Shown here one piece after another: positions 43,191 to 52,561 of a stretch of 63,941 bases of DNA (positions are counted from its first letter, which is position 1; the number at the start of each line of letters is the position of its first letter). The DNA comes from JASUTC01 sp964604305 (lineage in GTDB: Bacteria > Thermotogota > Thermotogae > MWEM01). The translations under genes were made by a program, and so were the position numbers. The notes beneath the pieces are model-generated. The model was not told the DNA's origin. It saw nothing but the letters and a program-made list of their open reading frames with translations, and ran no database searches. The stretch covers positions 1 through 63,941 of the forward strand of contig CAZRYM010000007.1 of NCBI GenBank assembly GCA_964604305.1, in the 5' to 3' direction.

Positions 43191-45006
43191 TTTAACGATC
43201 CCGGTAGATTTTGACTCCTTCAAAAAAACCGGCTGGCAACAACCAGATGTAACTCTGATAACAGGAGATATCTATGTGGATCACCCTTCATTTGGAGTTG
43301 CAATAGTTGCAAGAATTTTAGAGAATTTAGGTTTAAAAGTGTTGGTTCTTTCACAACCATCCTCTCAAGAAGAACTTTCACATTTCCCACGACCAAAATA
43401 CTTCTTTGGTATTACATCAGGAAATATGGATTCCATGGTTTCTAATTACACTGCATCCGGTAAACCCAGAAAATCAGATTCATATTCAAATAAAAACCAA
43501 AAAAGACCAAATCGGGCAGTTATCGTCTACTCAAATTGGGTAAAATCAGTTTTTAAGGATACCCCAATTGTTTTAGGAGGATTAGAAGCAAGCTTAAGAA
43601 GATTTGGCCATTATGATTGGTGGCAGAATCAAGTAAGACATTCAATCTTACTTGATTCAAAAGCAGATCTTCTGATTTTTGGCATGTCGGAATTGACACT
43701 AAACACTTTGGTTATACTTTTAAAGAGAGGAGTTCCATTTAGTAAAATCAGATATCTTGAAGGTACTGCTTTTTATACAACCAATCCAAAAGAAGTGCCG
43801 AAAGATTATTTACCTTTAAATTCCTTTGAAGAAATAAGCAGCGATATTGTGTCTTACAACCAAGCGTATAAAATCTTTTACAAAGCAAATACGACTTCAA
43901 AAACCACCGGGTTAATCCAACGGGATGGAAATAAGTTCGTTGTACAAAATCCCCCTTCAAGACCATTAACCGAAAAAGAAATGGATCATATTTATTCTTT
44001 ACCATTTACTAAGGAGATTCATCCAAACTTAAAATCGGATCATGTTCTCCAATCGTTGGAATCTGTAAGATCGACCATCGTCACACATAGAGGATGCTAT
44101 GGGGAGTGCAATTTTTGCGCAATAGCACTACATCAAGGAAGAACAGTTCAATCAAGGTCTATAAACTCAATTATACAAGAGGTGACCCGCTTAACCGAAA
44201 GCAATTCATTTAAAGGGACTATAACCGATCTTGGCGGGCCTACGGCGAACATGTATGGTTTTGAATGTGCTAAAAAAGAGTTGAAGGGTCCTTGTGAAAA
44301 TCAGAGATGTCTTTTTCCAAATGTTTGTCATAGCTTGAAACCGAACCATGAGAAATACCTTGTTTTGCTTGATGAAGTTTCTAAAATCGATGGAGTTAAC
44401 CATGTTTTCATCTCATCAGGAATAAGACCTGATCTCATATATTCAGATGAACATAATGGGAAAGCGTTCTTGGAAAAACTTGTACGCAACCATACAAGTG
44501 GTTATTTGAAACTGGCTCCTGAGCACTTTTCAAAGAGGGTTCTGAATGCAATGGGAAAAGACACCGGTAGCTATTTTGAAAAAATATTCAAAGATTTTTA
44601 TCAATTATGCAAAAAAAACAATAAAAACCAATTTATCATGGCTTACTTGATGGTAGGGCATCCGGGTGAAGGGTTGGATGAGAATTTGGAACTTGCACAA
44701 AACATCCGATTCTATTTTAAGGATAAGGAACAGCCAATACAAATCTTTACCCCTACACCTTCCACAACTTCTACAACTATTTTTTATACCGGTTATGATC
44801 CTTTCTCAGGAAAGAAAATAAATGTCGTCAAAAAAAATAAAGAGAGAAATACATATAAAAAAAGAGCATTATTACAACTACGGGAGGATGAGAAAATTGA
44901 AAAAAATGAAGGCGTTGGTAAAAGAAAAACCAGAAAGAGGGTTCAAATTAAAGGAAGTAGAAATATCGGAAGAACTAAAAGACGACGAAGTTCTAATAAA
45001 GGTTAA
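43177..45006 (+). CDS. YgiQ-family radical SAM protein
   Basis: UPF0313/YgiQ-type radical SAM enzyme, 609 residues; substrate unknown. N-terminal B12-like fold with GDIYVDHPSFGVAIVARILE, GGLEASLRRFGHYDWWQ; cluster motif RGCYGECNFCAIALHQGR; C-terminal YDPFSGKKI and KKRALLQL. Start ATG 43177 has GAGG upstream. After KKRALLQL the usual family tail is replaced by about 45 basic residues that overprint the first 110 bases of tdh. Confidence 0.9.
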   Translation: MTINDLTIPVDFDSFKKTGWQQPDVTLITGDIYVDHPSFGVAIVARILENLGLKVLVLSQPSSQEELSHFPRPKYFFGITSGNMDSMVSNYTASGKPRKSDSYSNKNQKRPNRAVIVYSNWVKSVFKDTPIVLGGLEASLRRFGHYDWWQNQVRHSILLDSKADLLIFGMSELTLNTLVILLKRGVPFSKIRYLEGTAFYTTNPKEVPKDYLPLNSFEEISSDIVSYNQAYKIFYKANTTSKTTGLIQRDGNKFVVQNPPSRPLTEKEMDHIYSLPFTKEIHPNLKSDHVLQSLESVRSTIVTHRGCYGECNFCAIALHQGRTVQSRSINSIIQEVTRLTESNSFKGTITDLGGPTANMYGFECAKKELKGPCENQRCLFPNVCHSLKPNHEKYLVLLDEVSKIDGVNHVFISSGIRPDLIYSDEHNGKAFLEKLVRNHTSGYLKLAPEHFSKRVLNAMGKDTGSYFEKIFKDFYQLCKKNNKNQFIMAYLMVGHPGEGLDENLELAQNIRFYFKDKEQPIQIFTPTPSTTSTTIFYTGYDPFSGKKINVVKKNKERNTYKKRALLQLREDEKIEKNEGVGKRKTRKRVQIKGSRNIGRTKRRRSSNKG

Positions 45007-45934
45007 ATACGCATCAATTTGCGGAACAGATCTTCACATTTATCAGTGGAATGAATGGGCGCAAAACAGGATCAAGACACCTCAAATCGGTGGCCATGAA
45101 TTTTCAGGAGAAGTTGTTAAAGTTGGAAAAAGCGTCAAGCTCGTAAAAGAAGGAGATTTTGTTTCCGCAGAAACACATATTCCTTGCACGAGATGTAAGA
45201 TGTGTCGAACGGGAAATATGCACATATGCTTAAACATGGAGATTTTGGGTGTGGACAGAGACGGAATATTTGCGGAATACGCCAAGGTACCGGAAGTTGT
45301 TTTGTGGAAAAATGATCCGGAAATCCCCCAATATATGGCTTCTGTGCAAGAGCCCCTTGGAAACGCAGTTTACACAGTGACCAGCGGGGATATATCCGGT
45401 AAAAGTGTTCTTATAACAGGTGCTGGCCCAATAGGAATTATGGCAATACAGGTAGCAAAGGCTTTAGGAGCAGGTCCTGTTATAGTAAGTGAGGTAAAAG
45501 AATTTCGCCTTGACTTGGCTAAAAAGAACGGTGCAGATTATCTTGTAAATCCTGGGAATGAAGATGCCTATTCCAAGATAATGGAAATCACTGGTCATGA
45601 AGGGGTAGATGCTGTGTTGGAAATGTCGGGTAATGAAAGTGCTTTTAATTTAGGAATGAAATCTGTAATCCCCGGAGGACACATCTCAATTCTTGGTTTA
45701 TTTGACAAAAATGTGAGTTTGGATATTAACGCTGGTATTTTTAAAAATATTACTATGTACGGAATCACTGGCCGAAAGATGTTTGAAACGTGGTACAAAT
45801 TATCCAGTTTATTAAACACAAAGAAAATTGATTTGGATAAGATCATTACAGACGTCATTCCCTTTGAGAATTGGAAGGAAGGATTCGAAAAGATGGAAGA
45901 AGGAAAATGCGGAAAAGTGGTGCTAAAGATATAA
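44897..45934 (+). CDS. tdh: L-threonine 3-dehydrogenase
   Basis: Zinc MDR enzyme oxidising threonine to 2-amino-3-ketobutyrate, about 345 residues. Catalytic zinc region ASICGTDLHIYQWNEWA and GGHEFSGEV; structural zinc CTRCKMCRTGNMHIC; Rossmann GAGPIGIMAIQ. TTG 44897 is chosen because GGGAGG lies nine bases upstream; ATG 44906 also possible. No kbl gene follows, so the next step (glycine acetyltransferase) is encoded elsewhere. It overlaps the radical SAM gene by 110 bases and the PBP gene by 28. Confidence 0.93.
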   Translation: MKKMKALVKEKPERGFKLKEVEISEELKDDEVLIKVKYASICGTDLHIYQWNEWAQNRIKTPQIGGHEFSGEVVKVGKSVKLVKEGDFVSAETHIPCTRCKMCRTGNMHICLNMEILGVDRDGIFAEYAKVPEVVLWKNDPEIPQYMASVQEPLGNAVYTVTSGDISGKSVLITGAGPIGIMAIQVAKALGAGPVIVSEVKEFRLDLAKKNGADYLVNPGNEDAYSKIMEITGHEGVDAVLEMSGNESAFNLGMKSVIPGGHISILGLFDKNVSLDINAGIFKNITMYGITGRKMFETWYKLSSLLNTKKIDLDKIITDVIPFENWKEGFEKMEEGKCGKVVLKI

Positions 45935-47625
45935 AATTAAAACAAAACAAAAAAACAATCAATAATGGAAGGGTAATCCTGCTTTGGGTTATCCTTCTTT
46001 CAGTCTTTTCAATCATTATCTATAGAACTTTTGACCTTCAAATTAGAAAATCTGATGAATATTCTCAGTATTTCGATTCCATGCGATTAAAAAGAGAAGA
46101 AATACCTGCTTACAGAGGAAATATTTATGATCGTAATGGCGTTCTTTTGGCTTATACGAAAGTGAATCGTTATATTAGTTTATCTGAAAGTCTTAAAGGA
46201 ATATATGGTACATCTAGAGATGTTTTAATTGACGACATTTCACAGTTAACCGGTTTGTCTGAACTAAACATTAATGATGCCATCAACAACAACAAAGACA
46301 TTCTCATCAGGCCCGACATTTCTGTTGTAAACCCAAATATCTCCTTAAAATATGACTTTGAAAGGAAATATGATTTTTCTGGCTCTCTCAGTCATGTGGT
46401 AGGATATGTGGACAGCGATCTGAAAGGTGTGGCAGGGGTTGAAAAGACATTCAATGACAATCTACAGGGAATAAATGGTATCAGTCAGATTGAAGTTGAC
46501 TCGAGAACACGTCAGTTAAAGAAACAAACGGTAAGAAAACCTCAGAAGGGTCAAGATATTTACCTTTCAATAGATCTCCAACTTCAGCATTATATAGAAG
46601 CTTTGTTAGAAGACGTTAACAATCCTTCAGTGGTACTTGTATCTTCCCCCACATCCGGAGAATTATTAGCAATGGTTTCAAAACCGTTTTATGAAAGTTC
46701 AAGGATGAGTAAACCTCTGTTAGAAGAAGAATGGCAAATTATGATGCAAGATGAAGATAAAAGCTTCTTAAACAGGGCGATTTCCGCTACTTATAATCCT
46801 GGCAGCTTAATCAAACCCTTTATGGCACTTTCGGTTTTATCAGACAATAATAAATCAGTCCATGAATCAGTCACTGAAAGATTGTTCTGTGAAGGTGAAT
46901 TTTCATTATATTCAAATGATAGAACAAAAGAATACAAATACAGAGATTGGATTAGTACAGGTCATGGCACAGTGACATTGTTCGATGCAATCAAGGAGTC
47001 TTGTAATGTATATTTCTACAACAAAGGCTTGGAACTGGGGATCGACTATCTTAAAAACATCAGTGATACCATTGGTTTAACGATGAAATCAGAAATAAGT
47101 TTGCCGGAAGAGAAAACAGGAACATATCCATCCAGTTTTTGGAAAACTGAAACACTTGGTGAAAGCTGGTATTTGGGGGACACGGTCTTATCGTCAATTG
47201 GTCAGGGGTATGTTAGACTGACTCCTGTTGAAATGTTGAAACTCTTCGAGCTTATTTCTCTGGAAGGGAGTAAGCATAAATCATTCATTACTGCGAATCC
47301 ATTTTCTCTACCCAAAGAATATTTAACGTTACCCCAATCACATTGGATGTATTTGAAGCTGGCTATGAATGCAGTTGTTTCACAAAGAGGCGGGACAGCT
47401 TTTTCTTCTTTTAGTGATGCTTTGTATAAAAAACAACTGGCCGGAAAAACAGGTACGGCTGAAACGGGGGAAGAAGGGGAATATCATGCATTTTTTGCCG
47501 GTTTTTACCCCTTGAATCAACCCCAATACTGTGTATTGGTATTAATGGAAAACGGGGGTTATGGAGGTCAAAACGCAGCACCGGTTGCCAGATCAATTTT
47601 TGATTTTCTTATTGAAGAAGATTAA
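45907..47625 (+). CDS. Class B penicillin-binding protein (transpeptidase)
   Basis: Peptidoglycan transpeptidase of 572 residues. One membrane helix (about 20-42), dimerisation domain with RGNIYDRNGVLLAYT, then transpeptidase with catalytic Ser300-x-x-Lys303 (GSLIKP), Ser365-Cys-Asn367 and Lys514-Thr-Gly. Resembles FtsI/PBP2 (SpoVD type). The ATG 45907 overlaps the end of tdh; AGAAGG lies just upstream. No mra-type division genes are nearby, so elongation or septal role is not clear. It is convergent with the MTA/SAH nucleosidase gene, eight bases apart. Confidence 0.9.
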   Translation: MRKSGAKDIKLKQNKKTINNGRVILLWVILLSVFSIIIYRTFDLQIRKSDEYSQYFDSMRLKREEIPAYRGNIYDRNGVLLAYTKVNRYISLSESLKGIYGTSRDVLIDDISQLTGLSELNINDAINNNKDILIRPDISVVNPNISLKYDFERKYDFSGSLSHVVGYVDSDLKGVAGVEKTFNDNLQGINGISQIEVDSRTRQLKKQTVRKPQKGQDIYLSIDLQLQHYIEALLEDVNNPSVVLVSSPTSGELLAMVSKPFYESSRMSKPLLEEEWQIMMQDEDKSFLNRAISATYNPGSLIKPFMALSVLSDNNKSVHESVTERLFCEGEFSLYSNDRTKEYKYRDWISTGHGTVTLFDAIKESCNVYFYNKGLELGIDYLKNISDTIGLTMKSEISLPEEKTGTYPSSFWKTETLGESWYLGDTVLSSIGQGYVRLTPVEMLKLFELISLEGSKHKSFITANPFSLPKEYLTLPQSHWMYLKLAMNAVVSQRGGTAFSSFSDALYKKQLAGKTGTAETGEEGEYHAFFAGFYPLNQPQYCVLVLMENGGYGGQNAAPVARSIFDFLIEED

Positions 47626-47633
47626 AATATATA

Positions 47634-48293
47634 TTAACCAGCTACAAAATGGTTCTTTAAATACTCACAAAGGATTTGTGCAGGAATCATATTATATTGA
47701 GAAAAATTTTGATTAAAATCATCGCATGTTTTTTCATCTGATTTATCCAATATGACTTTGATTGATAAAAATTTACAATTATTTACAATAGAAACCTTCG
47801 CCATTACAGCTGAATCCATATCTAAAGCAAGAGCACGGTATCTTTCGTATAAATCATCTCTAAATGACTTTTCGTCAACGATTCTGTCACCTGAAATAAT
47901 TTTCCCCCGTTTGATCCCGGAAAACTGATGTTTAATGCTGGAAAGAGTATCCAAATCACCCCTGATTGCCGGATTTGGTTCGTTTTCTTTAAGCCTTTTA
48001 TCGTATTCATGATAAGCTTCACCGATCACAACATCACCCACTGCTAATTCATCTGTCAGAGCACCGGCTCCTGAAACTAAGAAAATATTGTTTATTGAAT
48101 AATCGTCAATAAGCTTTTGTGTGATAAACGCTGATTCAACTTTTCCAAAGATACCGGAACATGTTACTATTTCATTCCTACCAAGGAGTCCTCTTTTTAT
48201 TTCTCTTTGAAAGACCATTTTTCTTTCAAATGTTACCATATTTTCAGTTATCGGTTCTAACTCGCTTTCAAAAACACTTAGAACAAGTACCAT
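47634..48293 (-). CDS. 5'-methylthioadenosine/S-adenosylhomocysteine nucleosidase-like protein
   Basis: PNP_UDP_1 family, 219 residues. Seen: VSGAGALTDELAVGDVVIGEA, RGKIISGDRIVDE, ALDMDSAVMAKVS with the conserved acidic residue, and SIKVILDKSDE near the C-terminus. This fits MTA/SAH nucleosidase or a futalosine-type relative. GGAGGGTTCATC precedes the ATG. It is probably read on the transcript through tRNA-Arg. Confidence 0.82.
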   Translation of the reverse strand: MVLVLSVFESELEPITENMVTFERKMVFQREIKRGLLGRNEIVTCSGIFGKVESAFITQKLIDDYSINNIFLVSGAGALTDELAVGDVVIGEAYHEYDKRLKENEPNPAIRGDLDTLSSIKHQFSGIKRGKIISGDRIVDEKSFRDDLYERYRALALDMDSAVMAKVSIVNNCKFLSIKVILDKSDEKTCDDFNQNFSQYNMIPAQILCEYLKNHFVAG

Positions 48294-48321
48294 GATGAAC
48301 CCTCCATTCTTGGGAAATAAA

Positions 48322-48398
48322 TGGTGTGCTCAGCGGGATTTGAACCCGCAACCTTTGGATCCGGAGTCCAATACTCTATCCAGTTGAGCCATGAGCAC
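48322..48398 (-). tRNA. tRNA-Arg (anticodon CCG)
   Basis: 77 bases with encoded CCA. Acceptor stem GTGCTCA/TGAGCAC, anticodon loop with CCG (reads CGG), T arm GGGTTCAAATCCC, discriminator A. The first 23 bases (48376-48398) are also the last codons of the upstream ruvX-like gene, whose TAG lies in the D arm. Confidence 0.97.
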
Positions 48399-49059
48399 CT
48401 TGTGAACATAAACGATAGCCTTCTGGTACTGAAAACCTGAATCCATACACATTGATGTTTTCTGGAATCATATCATTTCTTTGTGTGGAATAAATGTATG
48501 GATTTAACTCGTAAATACTAAATGAATGATCAAAATCTTTAACAACGCTAAATATTTCCTTGCCACCTGATAAATATAAAACATCTGAGCACATATTCTG
48601 AATACATAGCCTGATTTCGCTTTTAGATAAAGTATTAACGTTAAATCTGAACGCCCATGAAGGTGAATGGATATAAATCTCTGCAATGCTTTTGGCACTT
48701 TCTGAATCAATGATCGACTTGGAATTTTTGATTGTTCTACCTGCATACCTCAAAGAAGTCTGAGAGTAAACAGTTGAATATCTTTCGTCGACCAAGTAGA
48801 TCTCCTTTTCAACTGTTTCAAACACTATTTTCGAGAAAAGAAGTGCTTTATCCGTCGCAGGCGTAAATTTCATATCTGGCCTTAGAGGTAATCCAATAAC
48901 GATCTCTTCAGGATTGTAATCATCGACAAGTTCTTTTACAGTTTCCTTTAATAAATGATTATTTTCAATAAACCCCTTGGCAAATGCCATTCTCATCTTT
49001 TTTGAGGCAATGGCATAGCCAATTCTTTTATCACCATAATCAAAGGCTAATACTTCCAT
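48376..49059 (-). CDS. RuvX/YqgF-family resolvase with C-terminal extension
   Basis: 227 residues against about 140 for RuvX. N-terminal RNase H-like core (about 1-135): VLAFDYGDKRIGYA with the catalytic Asp, EIVIGLPLRPD, LVDERYST, and IDSESAKSIAE with the last acidic residues. Then a ~90-residue tail of unknown type, ending ...GYRLCSQGAHGSTG. The final seven codons and the stop lie inside tRNA-Arg. It follows the DUF3343 gene by 10 bases. Confidence 0.85.
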   Translation of the reverse strand: MEVLAFDYGDKRIGYAIASKKMRMAFAKGFIENNHLLKETVKELVDDYNPEEIVIGLPLRPDMKFTPATDKALLFSKIVFETVEKEIYLVDERYSTVYSQTSLRYAGRTIKNSKSIIDSESAKSIAEIYIHSPSWAFRFNVNTLSKSEIRLCIQNMCSDVLYLSGGKEIFSVVKDFDHSFSIYELNPYIYSTQRNDMIPENINVYGFRFSVPEGYRLCSQGAHGSTG

Positions 49060-49069
49060 TATCTATTCT

Positions 49070-49351
49070 TTAATAAGATCTAAATAAATAATCTAAAGCA
49101 CATCGTTTTAGAACAACACTTTTTAATGGCTTAACCGATTCTCGTTCAAAATCCTTCTGAATTTCCTCTAAATCTGTATTCTTTACTGCTATTGATAGGG
49201 ATGAAGCTGAAAAAACTTCTTTCGGTGTTTGAATTATCTTTGCAAAATACCCTCTCTTCTTTATTAAGTCAAAAGCTTTGGTCATTTCTGAATAATTAAC
49301 AAATATCATTAAAGAATTCAGTTCATCTGCAGCGATAAATTTAGTTTGCAA
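49070..49351 (-). CDS. DUF3343-like small protein
   Basis: 93 residues with the DUF3343 pattern: SLMIFVNYSEMTKAFDLIKKRG, then IIQTPKEVFSASSLSIAV. The family (putative Se/S carrier-like) usually has a Cys in this second motif; here it is Ser/Ala, and the only Cys is in the C-terminal tail (RCALDY). TTG start with GGAGG 12 bases upstream. Between recJ and ruvX in one operon. Confidence 0.68.
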   Translation of the reverse strand: MQTKFIAADELNSLMIFVNYSEMTKAFDLIKKRGYFAKIIQTPKEVFSASSLSIAVKNTDLEEIQKDFERESVKPLKSVVLKRCALDYLFRSY

Positions 49352-49370
49352 TTGAAAAATACACCTCCGT

Positions 49371-52300
49371 TTATTTCAAAAAAGGCAACATCGGGTATTC
49401 AATCAGGTTGAGTACTTTTCTGCCACTTTTTCCGACGAAATATCTCAAATAGTCATCGATGACTATTTTATCGATAATCGATTCCAACATAAATGTTGAA
49501 CTGTTTAGTTCTTCTATTAAGGCATTATAATCTTTGCTTTTAATCTGTCCTTTATCAATCATACCAATTTCATCTAAAACTGATACGATTAAATTCCACT
49601 TTTTTTCACTAAGTGATAATCTTTCAAAGACCGTGTCTTTTAGTTTTTCCAATACTTTTAATCCATTGGAACAACCAACCTCAATCAATGATATTATATC
49701 ATCCTTTTCGGGGAGGAAGTCAAACTGCTTGTGAATATATTCTTTGGTATCTGCTTTATTGTAGAGTAAATGAAAAATGGGTGTTGCCCCTTTTTTTTCT
49801 ACCGGATTAGAAATGGAAAGAATGTCAATTGGATTTAACGGTGGATCTAAGAGACAAATATTCGAGTTTTTAGGGAACTGCATTGTTCCGCCAATTTCAT
49901 AAGTTGTAATAAATAATTTTACCTTGGAAACTGAAATAAGTTCCTCGATCTTAGATCTTTGAAATGATTTAAGCGAAGAATTATAAAATACAACTTCACC
50001 ATTGTGGAAATTATCCGATAGAACATTTCCCAAAAGACGGGTAAGGTTGACAGTTTTATCTGCTGAATTCACAAAAACAGCAGTAAAATTACTGTTTTGA
50101 ACTAACTGTTGTATGTAATTTATTGGTTCTGGATGATCTCTACGATCGACAAGTCCCTTTTTGTGTCTTTTCAAATGTTCAATTAATATTTTATCGAACT
50201 TAAAAAATGCTTTCATTTTATTTTTTTCGGGGTCTGAGAGAACACCGGATAATACCATTATATTTGTATCTTCTAATTCAGACAATCTCTCACTTAATCG
50301 CTCAAGTAGTTGTCTAGTTTTGATTTCTTCCGTTAAAAGATACTCAAGATCTAGAAAAATGAAGTTTTTAATATCAGAAAATTTATCAAAGTGTTTTAAT
50401 AAAAAAGGAATGGTGGTAAAAAGTGTTGTTTCTTTGAAATCTTGGTCAGGATTTACAATAACTTGAGTGGATAAGGCATCAAATCGTCCAATGGTCTTCA
50501 ATCGCGATGAGAGAAACATATTAGAAGGTAACACGATTAGGATTTTCTCTTTATCCTGTTCGCATTTGATCATCTTTGATACTAACATCAGCTCCTGAGC
50601 CTTCAAAGAAGAAAACAAGCCTGTAATTCCTGTTTTTGTCTCTAATATTTTTAAAAAGGCTGGGTACTTTGTCATCAATTTATGGTTCAATTCTCTTTTC
50701 AATATTGTAATGTCCTGGTCCTTGTGGTTACTATTTTGATTCTCCCAGTTGTTAATCAAATCGAAAACGAAATTTCTATCAGATTCCTCGTTTTTAAATG
50801 TAGGATCGATGAAGTATTTAATATCCTTTATAAAAATCTGGATGTGCTTTGTTTTGTAATGCCAGATGGTCTTAATATTGCCAACAAGATCGCATTTAAG
50901 TAAATTTGGGCGAATATACCTGAAATCGTCAATTTTTGACGCCAGATTGAAACCGATTGAATCAATAAAATACTTCCCCTGTTTTAAAATCATTCTTATA
51001 TGTTGATTCCTTGACCCCATTAATTTTAGCTTATCAACAGAAAGATTTTTCATTAAAAAAACAGGCTCGTGGTTTGCCTGTCCATAGGGTCTCAATAATT
51101 CAAGTTTTTCCAACAATTCATCTGAAATGTCACTGATGTCAATTTCAGCATCGATATATATCTTGGAAGTAAAAGAATCACTTCCATATAATTTATAAAA
51201 CCTGAAAGAAAGATCCTCTCTTAGTCTCTCAATATTGCTCTTATCAATTGTAAAGCCTGCAGCCATGGGATGGCCACCAAACTCTTCAAAATTTGAAGAA
51301 ACATCTGAAAATAGTTCCATGATATTCACTTGGTCTATACTTCTTGCAGAACCTCTTCCAACCCCGTTTTCATCAATCGAAATCATCAAGGTGGGTTTAT
51401 AGAATTTTGCAGTCAACCTTGAAGAAACAATTCCAATTACACCGGGATGCCAGTCTTTTTTTGCAAGTACTAATACCGGTGAATCAGCGACTATTGGATT
51501 ATTCTGAATCATATTGATTGCTTCAGTGTAGATTTGATTTTCAATGTATTGCCTTTTGCTGTTTTGCTCCATGAGAAAATTTGATAATTCTCTAGCTTCT
51601 GCTTCATCTTCTGTTAAAAGTAGCTTTAAAGCAGTTTCCGCACTTCCAAGTCTTCCAACAGCATTTAATTTTGGAGCGATTTTAAATCCAATATCATGAG
51701 TTTGTAGATGAGTGGTATCTATACCAGAAATCTTCATAAGTCTTTTTAATCCTACGTGACTTGTTTCTGCAAGATTTACTATACCCTTTTTGACAATCAT
51801 TCGATTCTCGCTTATCATAGGAACGATATCAGCAACAGTTCCCAGGGCGACTAAATCCAAATATTTTTCTATATCAATAGGTCTACCAAGTCTTTCAATC
51901 AGTGCGTCCATACACTTAAAAGCAACTCCCACACCAGCCAATCCCTTGAATGGGTAGGAATCATCTGTGCGTTTGGGATTAACAACGGCACATGCTTCAG
52001 GTAATTCATCCTGAACTTCGTGATGATCAGTTATGATAATCTTGAATTGAAGAAAATTAGCATATTTTACCTCCTCAACAGAGGTAATACCGCAATCAAC
52101 TGTGAGGATATTCTTGATTTTTCGATTAAAAAGCTCCATAATGGCTGTTTTACTTAATCCATAACCTTCCTCAAGCCGAGTTGGTATGTAATAAATAACA
52201 TTCCAACCTAACTCTTTGAGAATCGAATAAACCAAAGCGGTTGAAGTAACACCATCAACATCATAATCGCCATAAATGGCAATAGTTTCATTTTTCTTTT

Positions 52301-52520
52301 TGATCTTGAACAACGTTTCCACGAATGCTTCCATGTCTTTCAACAAAAAAGGATCGTGAAATCTTTCAGATTCTAAATGCAAATACTCAGTTATATCCGT
52401 TCGCTGCTCCAATTTGTTATTCACAAATATGGTAGCAAGAAGCTCCGGGATATTGTATTTTTGAACCAGTCTTTGAACTTCTTCTTTATCCGGCTCTTGA
52501 ACAATCCACTCGCACTTCAT
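49371..52520 (-). CDS. recJ: RecJ single-strand exonuclease with degenerate helicase-like C-terminus
   Basis: 1049 residues, nearly twice the usual RecJ core. DHH part: YGDYDVDGVTST (85-90 region), VDCGITS, ITDHHE (DHH at 165-167), NPKR; DHHA1: GGHPMAAGF near 410; OB fold with LRPYGQANHEPVF. From about 580 on it has a helicase-like order of motifs without a P-loop: ILIVLPSN, FIFLDLEYLL at the DExx position, IMVLSG, TAVFVNSADKT, KLFITTYEIGGT. ATG 52520 has AAGGAG nine bases upstream; GTG 52550 would put this inside the protein. First of the recJ operon. Confidence 0.92.
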   Translation of the reverse strand: MKCEWIVQEPDKEEVQRLVQKYNIPELLATIFVNNKLEQRTDITEYLHLESERFHDPFLLKDMEAFVETLFKIKKKNETIAIYGDYDVDGVTSTALVYSILKELGWNVIYYIPTRLEEGYGLSKTAIMELFNRKIKNILTVDCGITSVEEVKYANFLQFKIIITDHHEVQDELPEACAVVNPKRTDDSYPFKGLAGVGVAFKCMDALIERLGRPIDIEKYLDLVALGTVADIVPMISENRMIVKKGIVNLAETSHVGLKRLMKISGIDTTHLQTHDIGFKIAPKLNAVGRLGSAETALKLLLTEDEAEARELSNFLMEQNSKRQYIENQIYTEAINMIQNNPIVADSPVLVLAKKDWHPGVIGIVSSRLTAKFYKPTLMISIDENGVGRGSARSIDQVNIMELFSDVSSNFEEFGGHPMAAGFTIDKSNIERLREDLSFRFYKLYGSDSFTSKIYIDAEIDISDISDELLEKLELLRPYGQANHEPVFLMKNLSVDKLKLMGSRNQHIRMILKQGKYFIDSIGFNLASKIDDFRYIRPNLLKCDLVGNIKTIWHYKTKHIQIFIKDIKYFIDPTFKNEESDRNFVFDLINNWENQNSNHKDQDITILKRELNHKLMTKYPAFLKILETKTGITGLFSSLKAQELMLVSKMIKCEQDKEKILIVLPSNMFLSSRLKTIGRFDALSTQVIVNPDQDFKETTLFTTIPFLLKHFDKFSDIKNFIFLDLEYLLTEEIKTRQLLERLSERLSELEDTNIMVLSGVLSDPEKNKMKAFFKFDKILIEHLKRHKKGLVDRRDHPEPINYIQQLVQNSNFTAVFVNSADKTVNLTRLLGNVLSDNFHNGEVVFYNSSLKSFQRSKIEELISVSKVKLFITTYEIGGTMQFPKNSNICLLDPPLNPIDILSISNPVEKKGATPIFHLLYNKADTKEYIHKQFDFLPEKDDIISLIEVGCSNGLKVLEKLKDTVFERLSLSEKKWNLIVSVLDEIGMIDKGQIKSKDYNALIEELNSSTFMLESIIDKIVIDDYLRYFVGKSGRKVLNLIEYPMLPFLK

Positions 52521-52552
52521 CCTCCTTAACTCCTTTTTATTTATTTTCACTA

Positions 52553-52561
52553 ATTATACCA
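52553..52561 (-). promoter_or_regulatory. recJ operon promoter, extended -10
   Basis: The minus strand reads TGGTATAAT about 33 bases upstream of recJ ATG 52520. Confidence 0.55.
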
